Assembly (NCBI GenBank): GCA_947448795.1
Contig: CANFOZ010000015.1
Coordinates: 1-46,939, forward strand
Length of the DNA stretch: 46,939 nt
DNA from: Bacteroidota bacterium
GTDB lineage: Bacteria > Bacteroidota > Bacteroidia > AKYH767-A > JAHEYN01
Reading direction: 5' to 3'
The notes below the pieces were generated by a model that worked only from the letters and a program-made list of their open reading frames with translations, did not search any database and had not been told where the DNA came from. A program made the translations under genes and the position numbers. This document shows positions 1-8,521 of this stretch, piece after piece. Numbering within the stretch: the first letter of the stretch is position 1; each line of letters begins with the position of its first letter.

Positions 1-663
1 GGAGCTTACGGTGATAGTTTGTCCTGGCTGATAAACCATGGCTTGGCCATTCGGACTCACATTCGCTTTGAGTGAGGTGTAAATGGTGTTCACCTTATTG
101 CCCGATTTGCCGCGTAAATCGAAGGTGTAACCAGCAAGATCGTAGGTGCCGTTGAATTCGCCCGCTGCTGGTACTTCGGCAGTGAAGCTGAAGGCCACAC
201 CGTTTTTGCTTGCTTTCGGGATGCGGTAAGTGAATACTGTTTTCTCACTCACTTGGCTCACGATGCGGAAGTTGATTTTGCCTGATCGAATGATGATTTT
301 ATTCAAGCTTGCACCGGCCATGCTGTACGTTGTTTCAGAGACCGAGTCGATAGGAATCGACTGCCCTGGATTAAGTGTCACCGGAATAGGGAGGCCAAAA
401 CTTTGTAAGGTGGTGGTATCTGGCACCTGGATCAAATTTTCCAAGGTGAAGTCGTAGATGTCGCGATGCATGGCGATGCATAAAGAGCTGTCGGCCTGTG
501 TGCTCAGCATAGAGTCGCCAAGCAGGTTATGCATATCCAGCGTGCTTTTTGCCAACGGTGTCAAGGCTTGTATATCCCACTGTGGCTTTCCGGCGTCTTT
601 ACGACAAGCAGATAGGAGTCCGCTGATGCATAAGGCAAGCAGCAGAAGTTGTTTATAGTTCAT
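1..663 (-). CDS. Lipoprotein of unknown function, C-terminus beyond the left edge
   Basis: An open minus-strand frame starts at the ATG at 661-663 and stays open for 221 codons to the first base of the window, so the gene is partial. It begins with a short hydrophobic signal peptide ending in LLSAC, a lipobox, followed by a charged RKD segment, so the product should be an outer- or inner-membrane-anchored lipoprotein. The visible part after residue 30 is rich in Thr, Ser and beta-branched residues, consistent with a secreted beta-sheet protein. It lies 48 bases after the LEA-type lipoprotein gene on the same strand and may be its operon partner. I recognise no family. Confidence 0.75.
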   Translation of the reverse strand, partial: MNYKQLLLLALCISGLLSACRKDAGKPQWDIQALTPLAKSTLDMHNLLGDSMLSTQADSSLCIAMHRDIYDFTLENLIQVPDTTTLQSFGLPIPVTLNPGQSIPIDSVSETTYSMAGASLNKIIIRSGKINFRIVSQVSEKTVFTYRIPKASKNGVAFSFTAEVPAAGEFNGTYDLAGYTFDLRGKSGNKVNTIYTSLKANVSPNGQAMVYQPGQTITVSS

Positions 664-711
664 TATGCAATGTAGCTAATTTCAACGATTTATAGCTTTT
701 TGAGCCTTTTC

Positions 712-1188
712 TCATTTTTTAAGCAGCGCAATTTTTGACATGTCAAATTGCTCTGTGAAACTAAAGTGAACGCGCTTGCGTATAATAAACTTTTGTACCA
801 ACACATCGCCTTCCACTTGGATTGGGATGGTGCTTTTTCCTCCAAAAATGGCCATTACACCATTCTTTAAAAAGCTGCTGTAATTGGCCGATGAGGTTTC
901 GCCTTTTAAAGGCATCGTGAAGTTTTCGCGCGACTTAATTTGCACCACATCGGTAGTGTTTATAGTACTCGTATTTCCTAGCACGGTAACCTGCATGTTT
1001 AGCTCCTTGATTTTTACCCCGGCAGGATTGGGATTGAACATGGTAACATCCATCTGATAGTCGAGCTGTGGTGTGATGCGTGTAACTTTGAAGTTACTCG
1101 TGCTCACATAGGTCGGCGACTCGATAGTGACACAGGAGGAGAGCAGGAGGACAAGAGAGAAGGCGAGGGTGGGAGACAATAGTTTCAT
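712..1188 (-). CDS. LEA type 2 (WHy-like) lipoprotein
   Basis: A 158-residue protein with a signal peptide ending in LLLSSC, so Cys19 should be lipidated. The mature part carries the pattern of LEA-14/WHy domains: a beta strand, a MFNPNPAGVKIKEL segment (compare the NPN..pi.i motif of this fold), further beta strands, and 'STIPIQVEGDVLV'. Such domains occur in stress-related plant proteins and in many bacterial lipoproteins; the bacterial function is unknown. The gene starts 3 bases after the rarA stop codon, so it is almost certainly co-transcribed with rarA. The fold call rests on motif resemblance. Confidence 0.8.
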   Translation of the reverse strand: MKLLSPTLAFSLVLLLSSCVTIESPTYVSTSNFKVTRITPQLDYQMDVTMFNPNPAGVKIKELNMQVTVLGNTSTINTTDVVQIKSRENFTMPLKGETSSANYSSFLKNGVMAIFGGKSTIPIQVEGDVLVQKFIIRKRVHFSFTEQFDMSKIALLKK

Positions 1189-1191
1189 TTC

Positions 1192-2466
1192 CTAATAGCC
1201 GTATTTTTCTTTCCAACGTTGTTTTAAAAAATTCCTGGTTTCGTTTTCGCGCGGGTTGTTGGCGGGGTCGTAAAAACGAGTGCCTGACAGTTCTTCTGGG
1301 AGGTATTCTTGCGCTGCGAAATGATTCTCGTTGTTGTGGGAGTAGTCGTACTCCTTACCATAGCCGATTTGCTTCATCAGCTTGGTTGGTGCATTGCGAA
1401 GATGCAAGGGAACAGGCAGATCGCCGGTCTTGCGAATCAAGGCGAGCGCTTCGTCAATTGCGAGGTAGGATCGGTTGCTTTTTGGTGATGTGGCTAAATA
1501 GACAGCGCATTGCGAAAGGATGATGCGGCATTCTGGATAGCCGATGTTTTCAACTGCCTGAAAGCAATTGTTTGCAATCACCAAGGCTGTTGGGTTGGCA
1601 TTGCCGATGTCTTCCGATGCCAAGATAAGCATGCGGCGGGCGATGAATTTGGGATCCTCGCCACCGGCAATCATCCTCGCCATCCAATATACAGCCGCGT
1701 TTGGGTCGCTGCCGCGCATCGATTTTATAAAGGCCGAAATGATGTCGTAATGCTGTTCGCCTCCTTTGTCATAAAGGGCCATTTTTTGCTGTGCAGCATG
1801 CATGACTAAAGCGTTGGTTATCTTTAGTGGTCTTTCCTCGGAGCTGTCAGAAACCAAGTCCAACAGGTTCAGCAGCTTGCGGGCATCACCGCCCGAGAGG
1901 CGCAGCAAAGCCTCGTCCTCAATCATCTCAATCTGTTTCTGAGCAAGCGCCTCGTCTTTTTGAATGGCTTGCTGAATCAAAAGCGTAAGGTCATCCTTTT
2001 CCAAGTTTTTTAAAATATACACCTGGCAGCGACTCAACAAAGGCGCGATGACTTCAAAAGATGGGTTTTCGGTGGTAGCGCCAATTAACGTGATGATGCC
2101 TCGCTCCACGGCACCCAGCAAGGAATCTTGTTGCGCTTTGTTGAAGCGATGTATCTCATCAATAAAGAGGATCGCATTTTCGCCTGCTGCTTTTGCCTGC
2201 TGTGCTTTCTCGATAACCGCGCGTACTTCTTTAACACCTGATTCAATTGCGCTAAGCGAAAAGAAGGGGCGTTGAAGTCGCTGTGCGATAATCAAAGCCA
2301 ATGTGGTTTTACCTACGCCCGGAGGACCCCAAAAAAGCATGGATGGAATGCGGCCGCTCTCTATCGTTTTACGCAGGATAGCATCCTTGCCTACCAAATG
2401 CTGCTGCCCGATATAGTCATCGAGGCTCTGTGGGCGTAGGCGTTCGGCAAGAGGTATGGCGTGCAT
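1192..2466 (-). CDS. rarA: Replication-associated recombination protein A (AAA+ ATPase)
   Basis: A 424-residue AAA+ protein of the RarA/MgsA/WRNIP1 family, which acts at stalled replication forks with SSB and the clamp loader. Walker A is GPPGVGKTT (about residues 47-55). Walker B is ILFIDEIHRFNKAQQD (about 99-114), the family's typical extended form. The sensor 1 region reads 'LIGATTENPSF'. The C-terminal part has the tetramerisation features of the family ('SDPNAAVYWMARMIAGGEDP', 'ASEDIGNANP'). Length matches the family. It follows the TonB-domain gene by 10 bases and precedes the LEA lipoprotein by 3, suggesting an operon, although the three products have no obvious functional link. Confidence 0.97.
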   Translation of the reverse strand: MHAIPLAERLRPQSLDDYIGQQHLVGKDAILRKTIESGRIPSMLFWGPPGVGKTTLALIIAQRLQRPFFSLSAIESGVKEVRAVIEKAQQAKAAGENAILFIDEIHRFNKAQQDSLLGAVERGIITLIGATTENPSFEVIAPLLSRCQVYILKNLEKDDLTLLIQQAIQKDEALAQKQIEMIEDEALLRLSGGDARKLLNLLDLVSDSSEERPLKITNALVMHAAQQKMALYDKGGEQHYDIISAFIKSMRGSDPNAAVYWMARMIAGGEDPKFIARRMLILASEDIGNANPTALVIANNCFQAVENIGYPECRIILSQCAVYLATSPKSNRSYLAIDEALALIRKTGDLPVPLHLRNAPTKLMKQIGYGKEYDYSHNNENHFAAQEYLPEELSGTRFYDPANNPRENETRNFLKQRWKEKYGY

Positions 2467-2476
2467 CGGCGTAGTG

Positions 2477-2890
2477 CTATTTTTGTTTCGATGTGCTTAA
2501 GGTAAATCGAATGGGCAAGGTGTATTGCACATTCACTTGCTTGCCATCCTGAATGCCGGGTTTCCATGCTGGCATGGCTTTTATAACACGCACAGCTTCT
2601 TGGTCACAATCCTCACGAAAAGACTTTATCACATGTACCTGTTCCACCTGGCCCTGCTTGGTTACGATAAACCCAATGTACGATGTGCCCGAGATTGTAT
2701 CGTTCAGTGCCGTCTCGGGGAGGTTAAGATTTTCAAGCATATACTGCATCAATGCTTCTTCGCCGCCCGGATACGCGGGCATCTTTTCCACCTGTGTATA
2801 TAGTTTTTGGTCGGATGCGGGTTCGCTTTTTTGTTGAGCAGATACAGAAATAGCGAAACAGAAAAATAGCAAAGAAAGCAATGTCTTCAT
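2477..2890 (-). CDS. Periplasmic TonB C-terminal domain protein
   Basis: The frame is open further upstream, but the ATG at 2888-2890 is preferred because it begins a classical signal peptide (MKTLLSLLFF ... SVSAQ). The mature protein of about 120 residues contains 'EKMPAYPGGEEALMQYM' and 'GFIVTKQGQVEQVHVIKS ... AVRVIKAMPAWKPGIQDGK', the hallmark strand-helix pattern of TonB C-terminal domains. It lacks the N-terminal membrane anchor and proline-rich spacer of a true TonB, so it is probably a free periplasmic relative, common in Bacteroidota, rather than an energy transducer. It is the first gene of the rarA operon. A TAATTTTG box at 2935-2942 (minus) is a possible promoter element. Confidence 0.85.
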   Translation of the reverse strand: MKTLLSLLFFCFAISVSAQQKSEPASDQKLYTQVEKMPAYPGGEEALMQYMLENLNLPETALNDTISGTSYIGFIVTKQGQVEQVHVIKSFREDCDQEAVRVIKAMPAWKPGIQDGKQVNVQYTLPIRFTLSTSKQK

Positions 2891-3013
2891 TGGAGAGGGT
2901 ACGATGAGTTTTGTTTTCATAAAAGATAGGCCCGCAAAATTACACCAAAATATACGGAGTTCTTTCGAAATTAACAATGATTTAACATACAAAAGACACC
3001 TGAATAATTATTT

Positions 3014-3021
3014 TACCTTTG
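3014..3021 (+). promoter_or_regulatory. Probable -7 box of the FIST-kinase-regulator operon
   Basis: TACCTTTG matches the Bacteroidota -7 consensus TAnnTTTG and lies 29 bases before the preferred ATG of the FIST gene. No convincing -33 TTTG is visible at the usual distance, so the call rests on the -7 box and its position. Confidence 0.5.
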
Positions 3022-3050
3022 TGTCAGAAAAACAAAAAAATACAAATGCT

Positions 3051-4235
3051 ATGTTAAGTTTCTACTCTGGAAGTGCACGCGTAATCAACACCCGCAGAGG
3101 TGTTATGGAATGTTTGGAAATTGCCTTGGGTGATAATTATGCAGATACCGATTTAATTATCCTGCATGCTTCGATGGGGCATGATTTTAAGGAGATGGTG
3201 GACCAAGCGCATACCATGGCGCCCAAAGCGCGTATCGTGGCCACTTCTTGCTGCGGAACGGTAGGTGTGGAAGGCGTAAGTGAGTCGATGAAAGACATGG
3301 CGCTTATGGCTATCAAAGGAACCGATTTCGCCGTTGCTAATGTGGATGGAATCTTCGGTCACAATTCGTACGAAAAGAGCCTGGAGATGGCGAAGTCGCT
3401 CAAAGCGCAAAAGCCAGGCATAAACATGATTTACTTCCTGGCTTCTGGTATTGATATTTCCAACGACACCTGCGTGCGTGCCTTCGAAGACGTGTTTGGC
3501 AATGAGGTTACCATCTTCGGTGCTACCTCATCCGACAACATGAAAGGCATCATCTCCTACCAGGCCGTGGATCAAAAGGTCACCGAGCACGGTGCATACG
3601 CGGTTGGCTTTTCCGATCCCTCGCTTACCGTCGACACACAAGCCACACATGGCTTTGTGGCTATTGGCGAGCCGCTCGTGGTTACCAAGTCAACCGGTCA
3701 CCTTATCGAAGAGTTCAACGGGCAACCGGCTTGGTCCGAATATTTGCGCCGTTTAGGCTTGCCTGCCGAGGCTACTTGCGGCGATACCATTCCGATCGGT
3801 GCCTTGGGCGAAGAACTGAGTCCTGCATTGGCCAAAGAATATGGAAACAAACATCTGCTGCGCGTCGTCACCAAGCACGATGGCGATAAAATGCATTATG
3901 CTACGGAATGTCCTGTGGGTACTAAGCTTTGGCTTACCACACGCGATGAGGATCTTATCTTCAGCGAGATGGATCGTATGGTTGGGGCAATGGTAGAGCG
4001 GAATAAAGGCAAAAAGCCGGTGGCGGTATTTCATGCCGACTGTTTGGCGCGTGGTCGTTTTCTCTTCAATCGCATCATCAAAGAGGAATTGGTGAGCAAG
4101 ATGCAGAACCCGTTTTATGTGGATGGCCAGTGCCCTCCTTGGTTGGGTATGTATGGTTTTGGTGAGTTTGCTCGACTTGGTGGTAAGAATATTTACCACA
4201 ACTACACCACTGCCTTATATGTAATCTATCGTTAG
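3051..4235 (+). CDS. FIST domain sensor protein
   Basis: The frame is open from 2904, but the ATG at 3051 is preferred: it lies just after a TACCTTTG promoter box, and the upstream codons look like AT-rich intergenic DNA. The 394-residue product has a FIST_N region (about residues 20-200, with 'DLIILHASMGHDFKEM' and 'ATSCCGTVGVEGVS') and a FIST_C region (about 215-380, ending 'DCLARGRFLFN ... PFYVDGQCPPWLGMYGFGEFA'). FIST proteins are soluble signal-input modules thought to bind small ligands such as amino acids. The histidine kinase gene starts 9 bases downstream, so this protein probably feeds that kinase. Confidence 0.9.
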   Translation: MLSFYSGSARVINTRRGVMECLEIALGDNYADTDLIILHASMGHDFKEMVDQAHTMAPKARIVATSCCGTVGVEGVSESMKDMALMAIKGTDFAVANVDGIFGHNSYEKSLEMAKSLKAQKPGINMIYFLASGIDISNDTCVRAFEDVFGNEVTIFGATSSDNMKGIISYQAVDQKVTEHGAYAVGFSDPSLTVDTQATHGFVAIGEPLVVTKSTGHLIEEFNGQPAWSEYLRRLGLPAEATCGDTIPIGALGEELSPALAKEYGNKHLLRVVTKHDGDKMHYATECPVGTKLWLTTRDEDLIFSEMDRMVGAMVERNKGKKPVAVFHADCLARGRFLFNRIIKEELVSKMQNPFYVDGQCPPWLGMYGFGEFARLGGKNIYHNYTTALYVIYR

Positions 4236-4244
4236 CCTATTTAC

Positions 4245-6812
4245 ATGGACGACAAGAATGATTACGATGCTTTATTGAAGGAATTTAGGGATCTGCAGCT
4301 GCGGGTCACGCGCTTTTCTTCTGTTGAGCAGCAGCTCATCAACACCCGTGATCGCTTGGATCAGGAGTTGGAGTTATACAAACGCTTAAACCGTTTTCAA
4401 AGCGCCTCACTAACGTCCAAAACGCGTGAAGACTTCTTGCGTTTGGTTGCTGAGGCGGTAGTCGATATCTTAGAAGTGGAGTGCTCCTTGGTATGCTTGA
4501 TGGATTTCAAGAACGAGGAATTAGACGAGTTGCAAAGCGAAGGTTTTAAAATTCCGGAAGATCAATTTGCAGCGCTCAAAACGCAGCTTTTGGAAATCAA
4601 AGAAACCTGCCCTGCCGATCGGGTTTTTCCTGTCTCTGATAAGCTTTTTGAGCGCGTGCCCGTGCTGAAGCAATTTACTACCGGTCTTGCCTATCGCTAT
4701 GAAAGCGAGGAACTTGGTTTTGCTTTTTGCATAGCTGGGTTTAATAGCGAATCAAAGGCAAGCTTATACCCCAAGCTGGAGCAAAGCCACGAAACCATCT
4801 TCAGTATTTTTACAAAGCAGATCAGTGCGTTATTAATCAATCTGAGTAATACCATCACCATTGGCGATCAACTTGAAACGATAAAAAAGTCTGAGCATGA
4901 GATGCGTAGGCTTTCGCTAATCGCAACCAAAACGATCAACGGGGTTGTAATTGCAGATTCCTTTGGTCGCATTGAATGGGTCAACGCAGCCTTTACTAGG
5001 ATTACTGGTTATCAATTGAATGAGGTTGTTGGTCGAAAACCCAAGGAGTTTCTGCAAGGTCCAGCCTCTGACCCCAAAGTGTTAGCCCAACTAAAAACAG
5101 CGCTCGAAAAAAAGGAGAATGTTTCAGTAACACTTATTAACTATAATAAATCGGGCCAGCCATACTACAATCAACTGGAGATTATTTCGGTGTTCGACGA
5201 TGCCGGTCGCCACTTGAACTTCCTCGCAGTGCAGCGGGATGTTACCAGTGATTTTAAGTATCAAGCAGAAATTGTTAGCATCAATAAACGTTTCGAGTTG
5301 GTTTCAAAGAATACCGGCATCGGTATTTTTGAATGGGATATTGCAACTGATAGTCTTGTTTGGAACGAGGCCCTATTTGCACAATATGGTGCCAGTAGTG
5401 CGCATGGTCGTGAAGATTGCTTAGCTATATACAATGCGTCTATTCATCCGGAAGATCGCGACAGGGTATTTAATCAGACCAATGTGCAGATTTCTGAAAA
5501 GCAACAGTTTTTAGAGATGGAGTTTCGGATCATTCGAAGAGATAACGCGGAATTGCGTCACATTAGACTGAGCTCTACTTTGGAGCACGATGAGCGTGGT
5601 GTTTTAATCGGCTTGATAGGTACATCCATTGATTTTACCGCTTCCAAAAACTACGAGGAAACCATTGTAGCTAAAAATTCGGAGCTGCTCCAAATCAATG
5701 AGAAGCTCGATCAAAACAACTACATTTTTGAGCTTATTTCTTCTAAGATCAATATGGGTATCTATATGTTTAATCCGCAAACCAATCAACTCGCTTGGAA
5801 CGATGTTCTTGTAGGGCAATATGGTGTTAGCCGCGAAAAAATTGGTAACGATTATTTCGGGTTTTGGATAAATTCAATTGTTCCTGAAGATCGTGGTCGA
5901 GTAATAGCAACGACGCAGCAATTAATGGCTCAAGGAACAGAACCCATTGAACAAGAATTTCGAATAGTACGCAGCGACACGGGTGAGGAGCGTATTATTA
6001 ATGGACTTGCTATCGTTGAGCGCGATGCTGATGGTAAACTGCGCAGTCTTACTGGTACCTCTGTGGATGTTACCGAAGTTCGTCAATACGAGGCGCAGAT
6101 GCTTAGTAAAAACCAAGAGCTTAGCAAAATCAACTCCGAACTGGATAACTTCGTGTATAGCATATCGCACGATCTCCGCTCCCCGCTTTTATCCATACAA
6201 GGGCTTTTGACGCTGGCTATGAAAAGCCCGGGGCTTGATGATAAAATCATGCAATACTTGCGTCTGGCCGACCAGTCGGCAGGACGATTGGATGAAACAA
6301 TCAAAGAGATTTTAGATTACTCTCGAAACGCCCGTTTAGAAGCCCATTTTAATAGCTTTGATATGCGTGAATTGGTAGAGCAAATATTTGCTGATTTAAG
6401 GTTCGCAGATAATCAATCTTTAGATATGTCATTTGTAGAGCAGGGCTCATCCATTATTTACTCCGATAAATTGAGGATGACGATTTTACTGAAAAACATC
6501 ATCGGCAACGCAGTGAAGTATAAACGCAAGACGATTGCGGATGCCTTTGTCAAATTTGTTATGGCAAGAGATGAACAAAGTTTGATATTTACAATACACG
6601 ATAACGGAGAAGGTATTCAAGCCAAACACGTGGAGAAAATATTTGATATGTTCTATCGCGCAACTCATACCGGCGTTGGAACCGGTCTCGGTTTATACAT
6701 TTGTCAGGAAATAATTAAAAAGCTACAAGGCTCAATTGACGTGGCGTCTGTATTTGGCGAAGGCACTACGGTTACAATAAAAATCCCATTAATTCACGAA
6801 CCCATTTTATGA
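4245..6812 (+). CDS. Cytoplasmic multi-PAS sensor histidine kinase
   Basis: An 855-residue kinase with no membrane segment. In order: an N-terminal coiled coil (about 1-50), a GAF-like domain (about 50-205), PAS 1 (about 220-335), two PAS_3-type domains (about 348-468 and 495-613), a HisKA domain with phospho-acceptor His642 in 'YSISHDLRSPLLSIQG', and an HATPase_c domain with N box NIIGNAVK (751-758), G1 DNGEGI (786-791) and G2 GTGLGLY (812-818). PAS 1 has the LOV-like run GRKPKEFLQGP but no cysteine, so a flavin photocycle is unlikely. It sits between a FIST gene and a receiver gene overlapping it by 4 bases; the three should form one signalling pathway. Confidence 0.95.
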   Translation: MDDKNDYDALLKEFRDLQLRVTRFSSVEQQLINTRDRLDQELELYKRLNRFQSASLTSKTREDFLRLVAEAVVDILEVECSLVCLMDFKNEELDELQSEGFKIPEDQFAALKTQLLEIKETCPADRVFPVSDKLFERVPVLKQFTTGLAYRYESEELGFAFCIAGFNSESKASLYPKLEQSHETIFSIFTKQISALLINLSNTITIGDQLETIKKSEHEMRRLSLIATKTINGVVIADSFGRIEWVNAAFTRITGYQLNEVVGRKPKEFLQGPASDPKVLAQLKTALEKKENVSVTLINYNKSGQPYYNQLEIISVFDDAGRHLNFLAVQRDVTSDFKYQAEIVSINKRFELVSKNTGIGIFEWDIATDSLVWNEALFAQYGASSAHGREDCLAIYNASIHPEDRDRVFNQTNVQISEKQQFLEMEFRIIRRDNAELRHIRLSSTLEHDERGVLIGLIGTSIDFTASKNYEETIVAKNSELLQINEKLDQNNYIFELISSKINMGIYMFNPQTNQLAWNDVLVGQYGVSREKIGNDYFGFWINSIVPEDRGRVIATTQQLMAQGTEPIEQEFRIVRSDTGEERIINGLAIVERDADGKLRSLTGTSVDVTEVRQYEAQMLSKNQELSKINSELDNFVYSISHDLRSPLLSIQGLLTLAMKSPGLDDKIMQYLRLADQSAGRLDETIKEILDYSRNARLEAHFNSFDMRELVEQIFADLRFADNQSLDMSFVEQGSSIIYSDKLRMTILLKNIIGNAVKYKRKTIADAFVKFVMARDEQSLIFTIHDNGEGIQAKHVEKIFDMFYRATHTGVGTGLGLYICQEIIKKLQGSIDVASVFGEGTTVTIKIPLIHEPIL

Positions 6813-7201
6813 TAAATACATATTTATTGGTTGACGATGATGATATTTTTAATTTCCTCCATCGGGAGGTGATTCTTCAGGTTGATCCAACGGCTAAGAT
6901 TGACGCTTACGGTTCCTCCAACGACGCGGTCGCTTATTTGAGTCAGCTTGCTGACCGCGGCGAGCCAATGCCCAACTATGTTTTTATTGATATCCGAATG
7001 CCGGAGCTCAATGGGTTTGAGATGCTTGATCAGATGATCGCTTTGCTTTCTGAAGCTGCTTTTGAACACTCAAGAATCTTTATGTTGTCCTCCTCTTTGG
7101 ATGAAAAAGACGAAGCTCGTGCAAAATCCTATCACATGGTGACGGCCTTCAAAGGCAAGCCCTTGACCCAGGAAAGCGTTGGCGAGTTGTTGGCTAAATA
7201 G
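6809..7201 (+). CDS. Single-domain response regulator (receiver only)
   Basis: A 130-residue CheY-like receiver domain with no output domain. The acidic cluster is at residues 9-12 (VDDDD), the phospho-acceptor is Asp61 in 'VFIDIRMPELNGF', the conserved hydroxyl is in 'FMLSSS' and the conserved Lys in 'FKGKPL'. The ATG overlaps the kinase stop codon as ATGA, so translation is probably coupled. With no DNA-binding domain, output must go through protein contact or phosphotransfer. Confidence 0.95.
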   Translation: MINTYLLVDDDDIFNFLHREVILQVDPTAKIDAYGSSNDAVAYLSQLADRGEPMPNYVFIDIRMPELNGFEMLDQMIALLSEAAFEHSRIFMLSSSLDEKDEARAKSYHMVTAFKGKPLTQESVGELLAK

Positions 7202-7260
7202 TTTTTCGAATCAAGTTTTTTTGTCTTTTTTGTTTTTATTAATTTAGAAAAAAAAAATCG

Positions 7261-8511
7261 ATGCGCAACGTCCTTGCTTTACTGTTCGTTTTTTCAACCG
7301 CGATGGTCTTTGGTCAATTCCCTGTTGGCCACATGAGTGTAAATTTGAAAGATGCCAGTCGTACGGGTGGGTATGCCATCTCTGGTGGTATTGCAATGCC
7401 AGGGTCAGGCCGCGACGTGGGCGTTGAGATGTATTATCCGGCACTCGCAGCTGGTGATGGTGCAACGCCTGCTAACGGACAATTTTCGGTGGTGGTATTT
7501 GGTCATGGCTTCCTAATGACATGGGATAGCTACGACAATATATACAACGATTTAGCTGCTAAGGGATACATTGTCGTGCTCCCGCGCACAGAAGGCGGCA
7601 TCTCGCCTTCGCATCTCGATTTTGGTCAGGACATGGCCTTTGCGGCATCTCAAGTACTCTCTTTTAATACACTGAACACACCTGCAGCCATAGCCTCATT
7701 CAATGGCAAGGTGAAGCAAAAAATGGCTCTTGGTGGCCATTCCATGGGGGCTGGATGTTCTTTTGTAGGAGCAGCCAACAATGCCCAGATGACCTGTCTT
7801 TTTAATATGGCTGCCGCAACATCGAATACCAGCGGCGTGTCTTCTATCGCCAGTGGTGCTTCCATACATGTTCCTTCTTTGCTGCTTTCAGGTGAACGTG
7901 ATTGTGTAGCTGATACCACAGTGCAGAACGATCACTACAACGGACTAGCATCCCTCATTAAGTTTCATGTGATTCTGAAAGACATTACTCATTGTGATTT
8001 TGGAACAGGAAGCAATCTCAGCTGCACTTTCGGACAGGGCACTTCCGGTTGTAGCAACACCATCAGCAACAGCATTGCCTTTGATCGTTATATGAACTAT
8101 CTCGTTCCTTTTTTAAACGCAGAGTTGAAGGAGGATTGCCTAGAAGGTCAACGTTTCATGGATAGCATCAACAGTCCGTCAATGGTGCGTGTAGGAGCCA
8201 AAATAAACGGCAGTATCGCTTGCTCACCTGCCGCTACGACGCTGTTGGAAAAGGGGACAAGCATAAACATTTTTCCATCCCCATTTAATGAACAACTTAG
8301 TATACAACTTAATGGCCTGCAGCCAAACGAATTGGTGGAGATTTGTATGTACGATGTGTATGGAAAACGTGTTTACAAAGAATCCGATTCCGCAACTTCT
8401 AGCGGCGCTTTAACGCGAAGCCTTGCTCTTGAAAATCTAGCAAAAGGCATGTATCTGCTAAGCATAAAAACGAGTAGCGAAAAGCATGCCGAGAAAATTG
8501 TAAAGTATTGA
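7261..8511 (+). CDS. Secreted alpha/beta hydrolase with type IX secretion sorting domain
   Basis: A 416-residue protein with an N-terminal signal peptide (ends MVFGQ). The catalytic domain (about 20-290) has an oxyanion-type segment 'VVVFGHGFLMTWDSY', the nucleophile elbow GGHSMGAG (GxSxG), an acid-loop candidate 'SGERDCVAD' and a histidine in 'DITHCDFG'. This is the layout of dienelactone hydrolase, chlorophyllase-like or PET-hydrolase-like enzymes. The last 75 or so residues ('INIFPSPFNEQLSIQL ... LAKGMYLLSIKT ... EKIVKY') are a typical Por secretion (T9SS type A) sorting domain, so the enzyme should be exported across the outer membrane. Many cysteines suggest disulphides. The substrate cannot be told from sequence. 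Confidence 0.9.
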   Translation: MRNVLALLFVFSTAMVFGQFPVGHMSVNLKDASRTGGYAISGGIAMPGSGRDVGVEMYYPALAAGDGATPANGQFSVVVFGHGFLMTWDSYDNIYNDLAAKGYIVVLPRTEGGISPSHLDFGQDMAFAASQVLSFNTLNTPAAIASFNGKVKQKMALGGHSMGAGCSFVGAANNAQMTCLFNMAAATSNTSGVSSIASGASIHVPSLLLSGERDCVADTTVQNDHYNGLASLIKFHVILKDITHCDFGTGSNLSCTFGQGTSGCSNTISNSIAFDRYMNYLVPFLNAELKEDCLEGQRFMDSINSPSMVRVGAKINGSIACSPAATTLLEKGTSINIFPSPFNEQLSIQLNGLQPNELVEICMYDVYGKRVYKESDSATSSGALTRSLALENLAKGMYLLSIKTSSEKHAEKIVKY

Positions 8512-8521
8512 AGCGTGGAGC

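Noticed and set aside
4905-5250. Blue-light LOV photoreceptor in the histidine kinase
   Set aside because: The LOV-like FLQGP run is present, but the reactive cysteine is missing, so a photocycle cannot be claimed.
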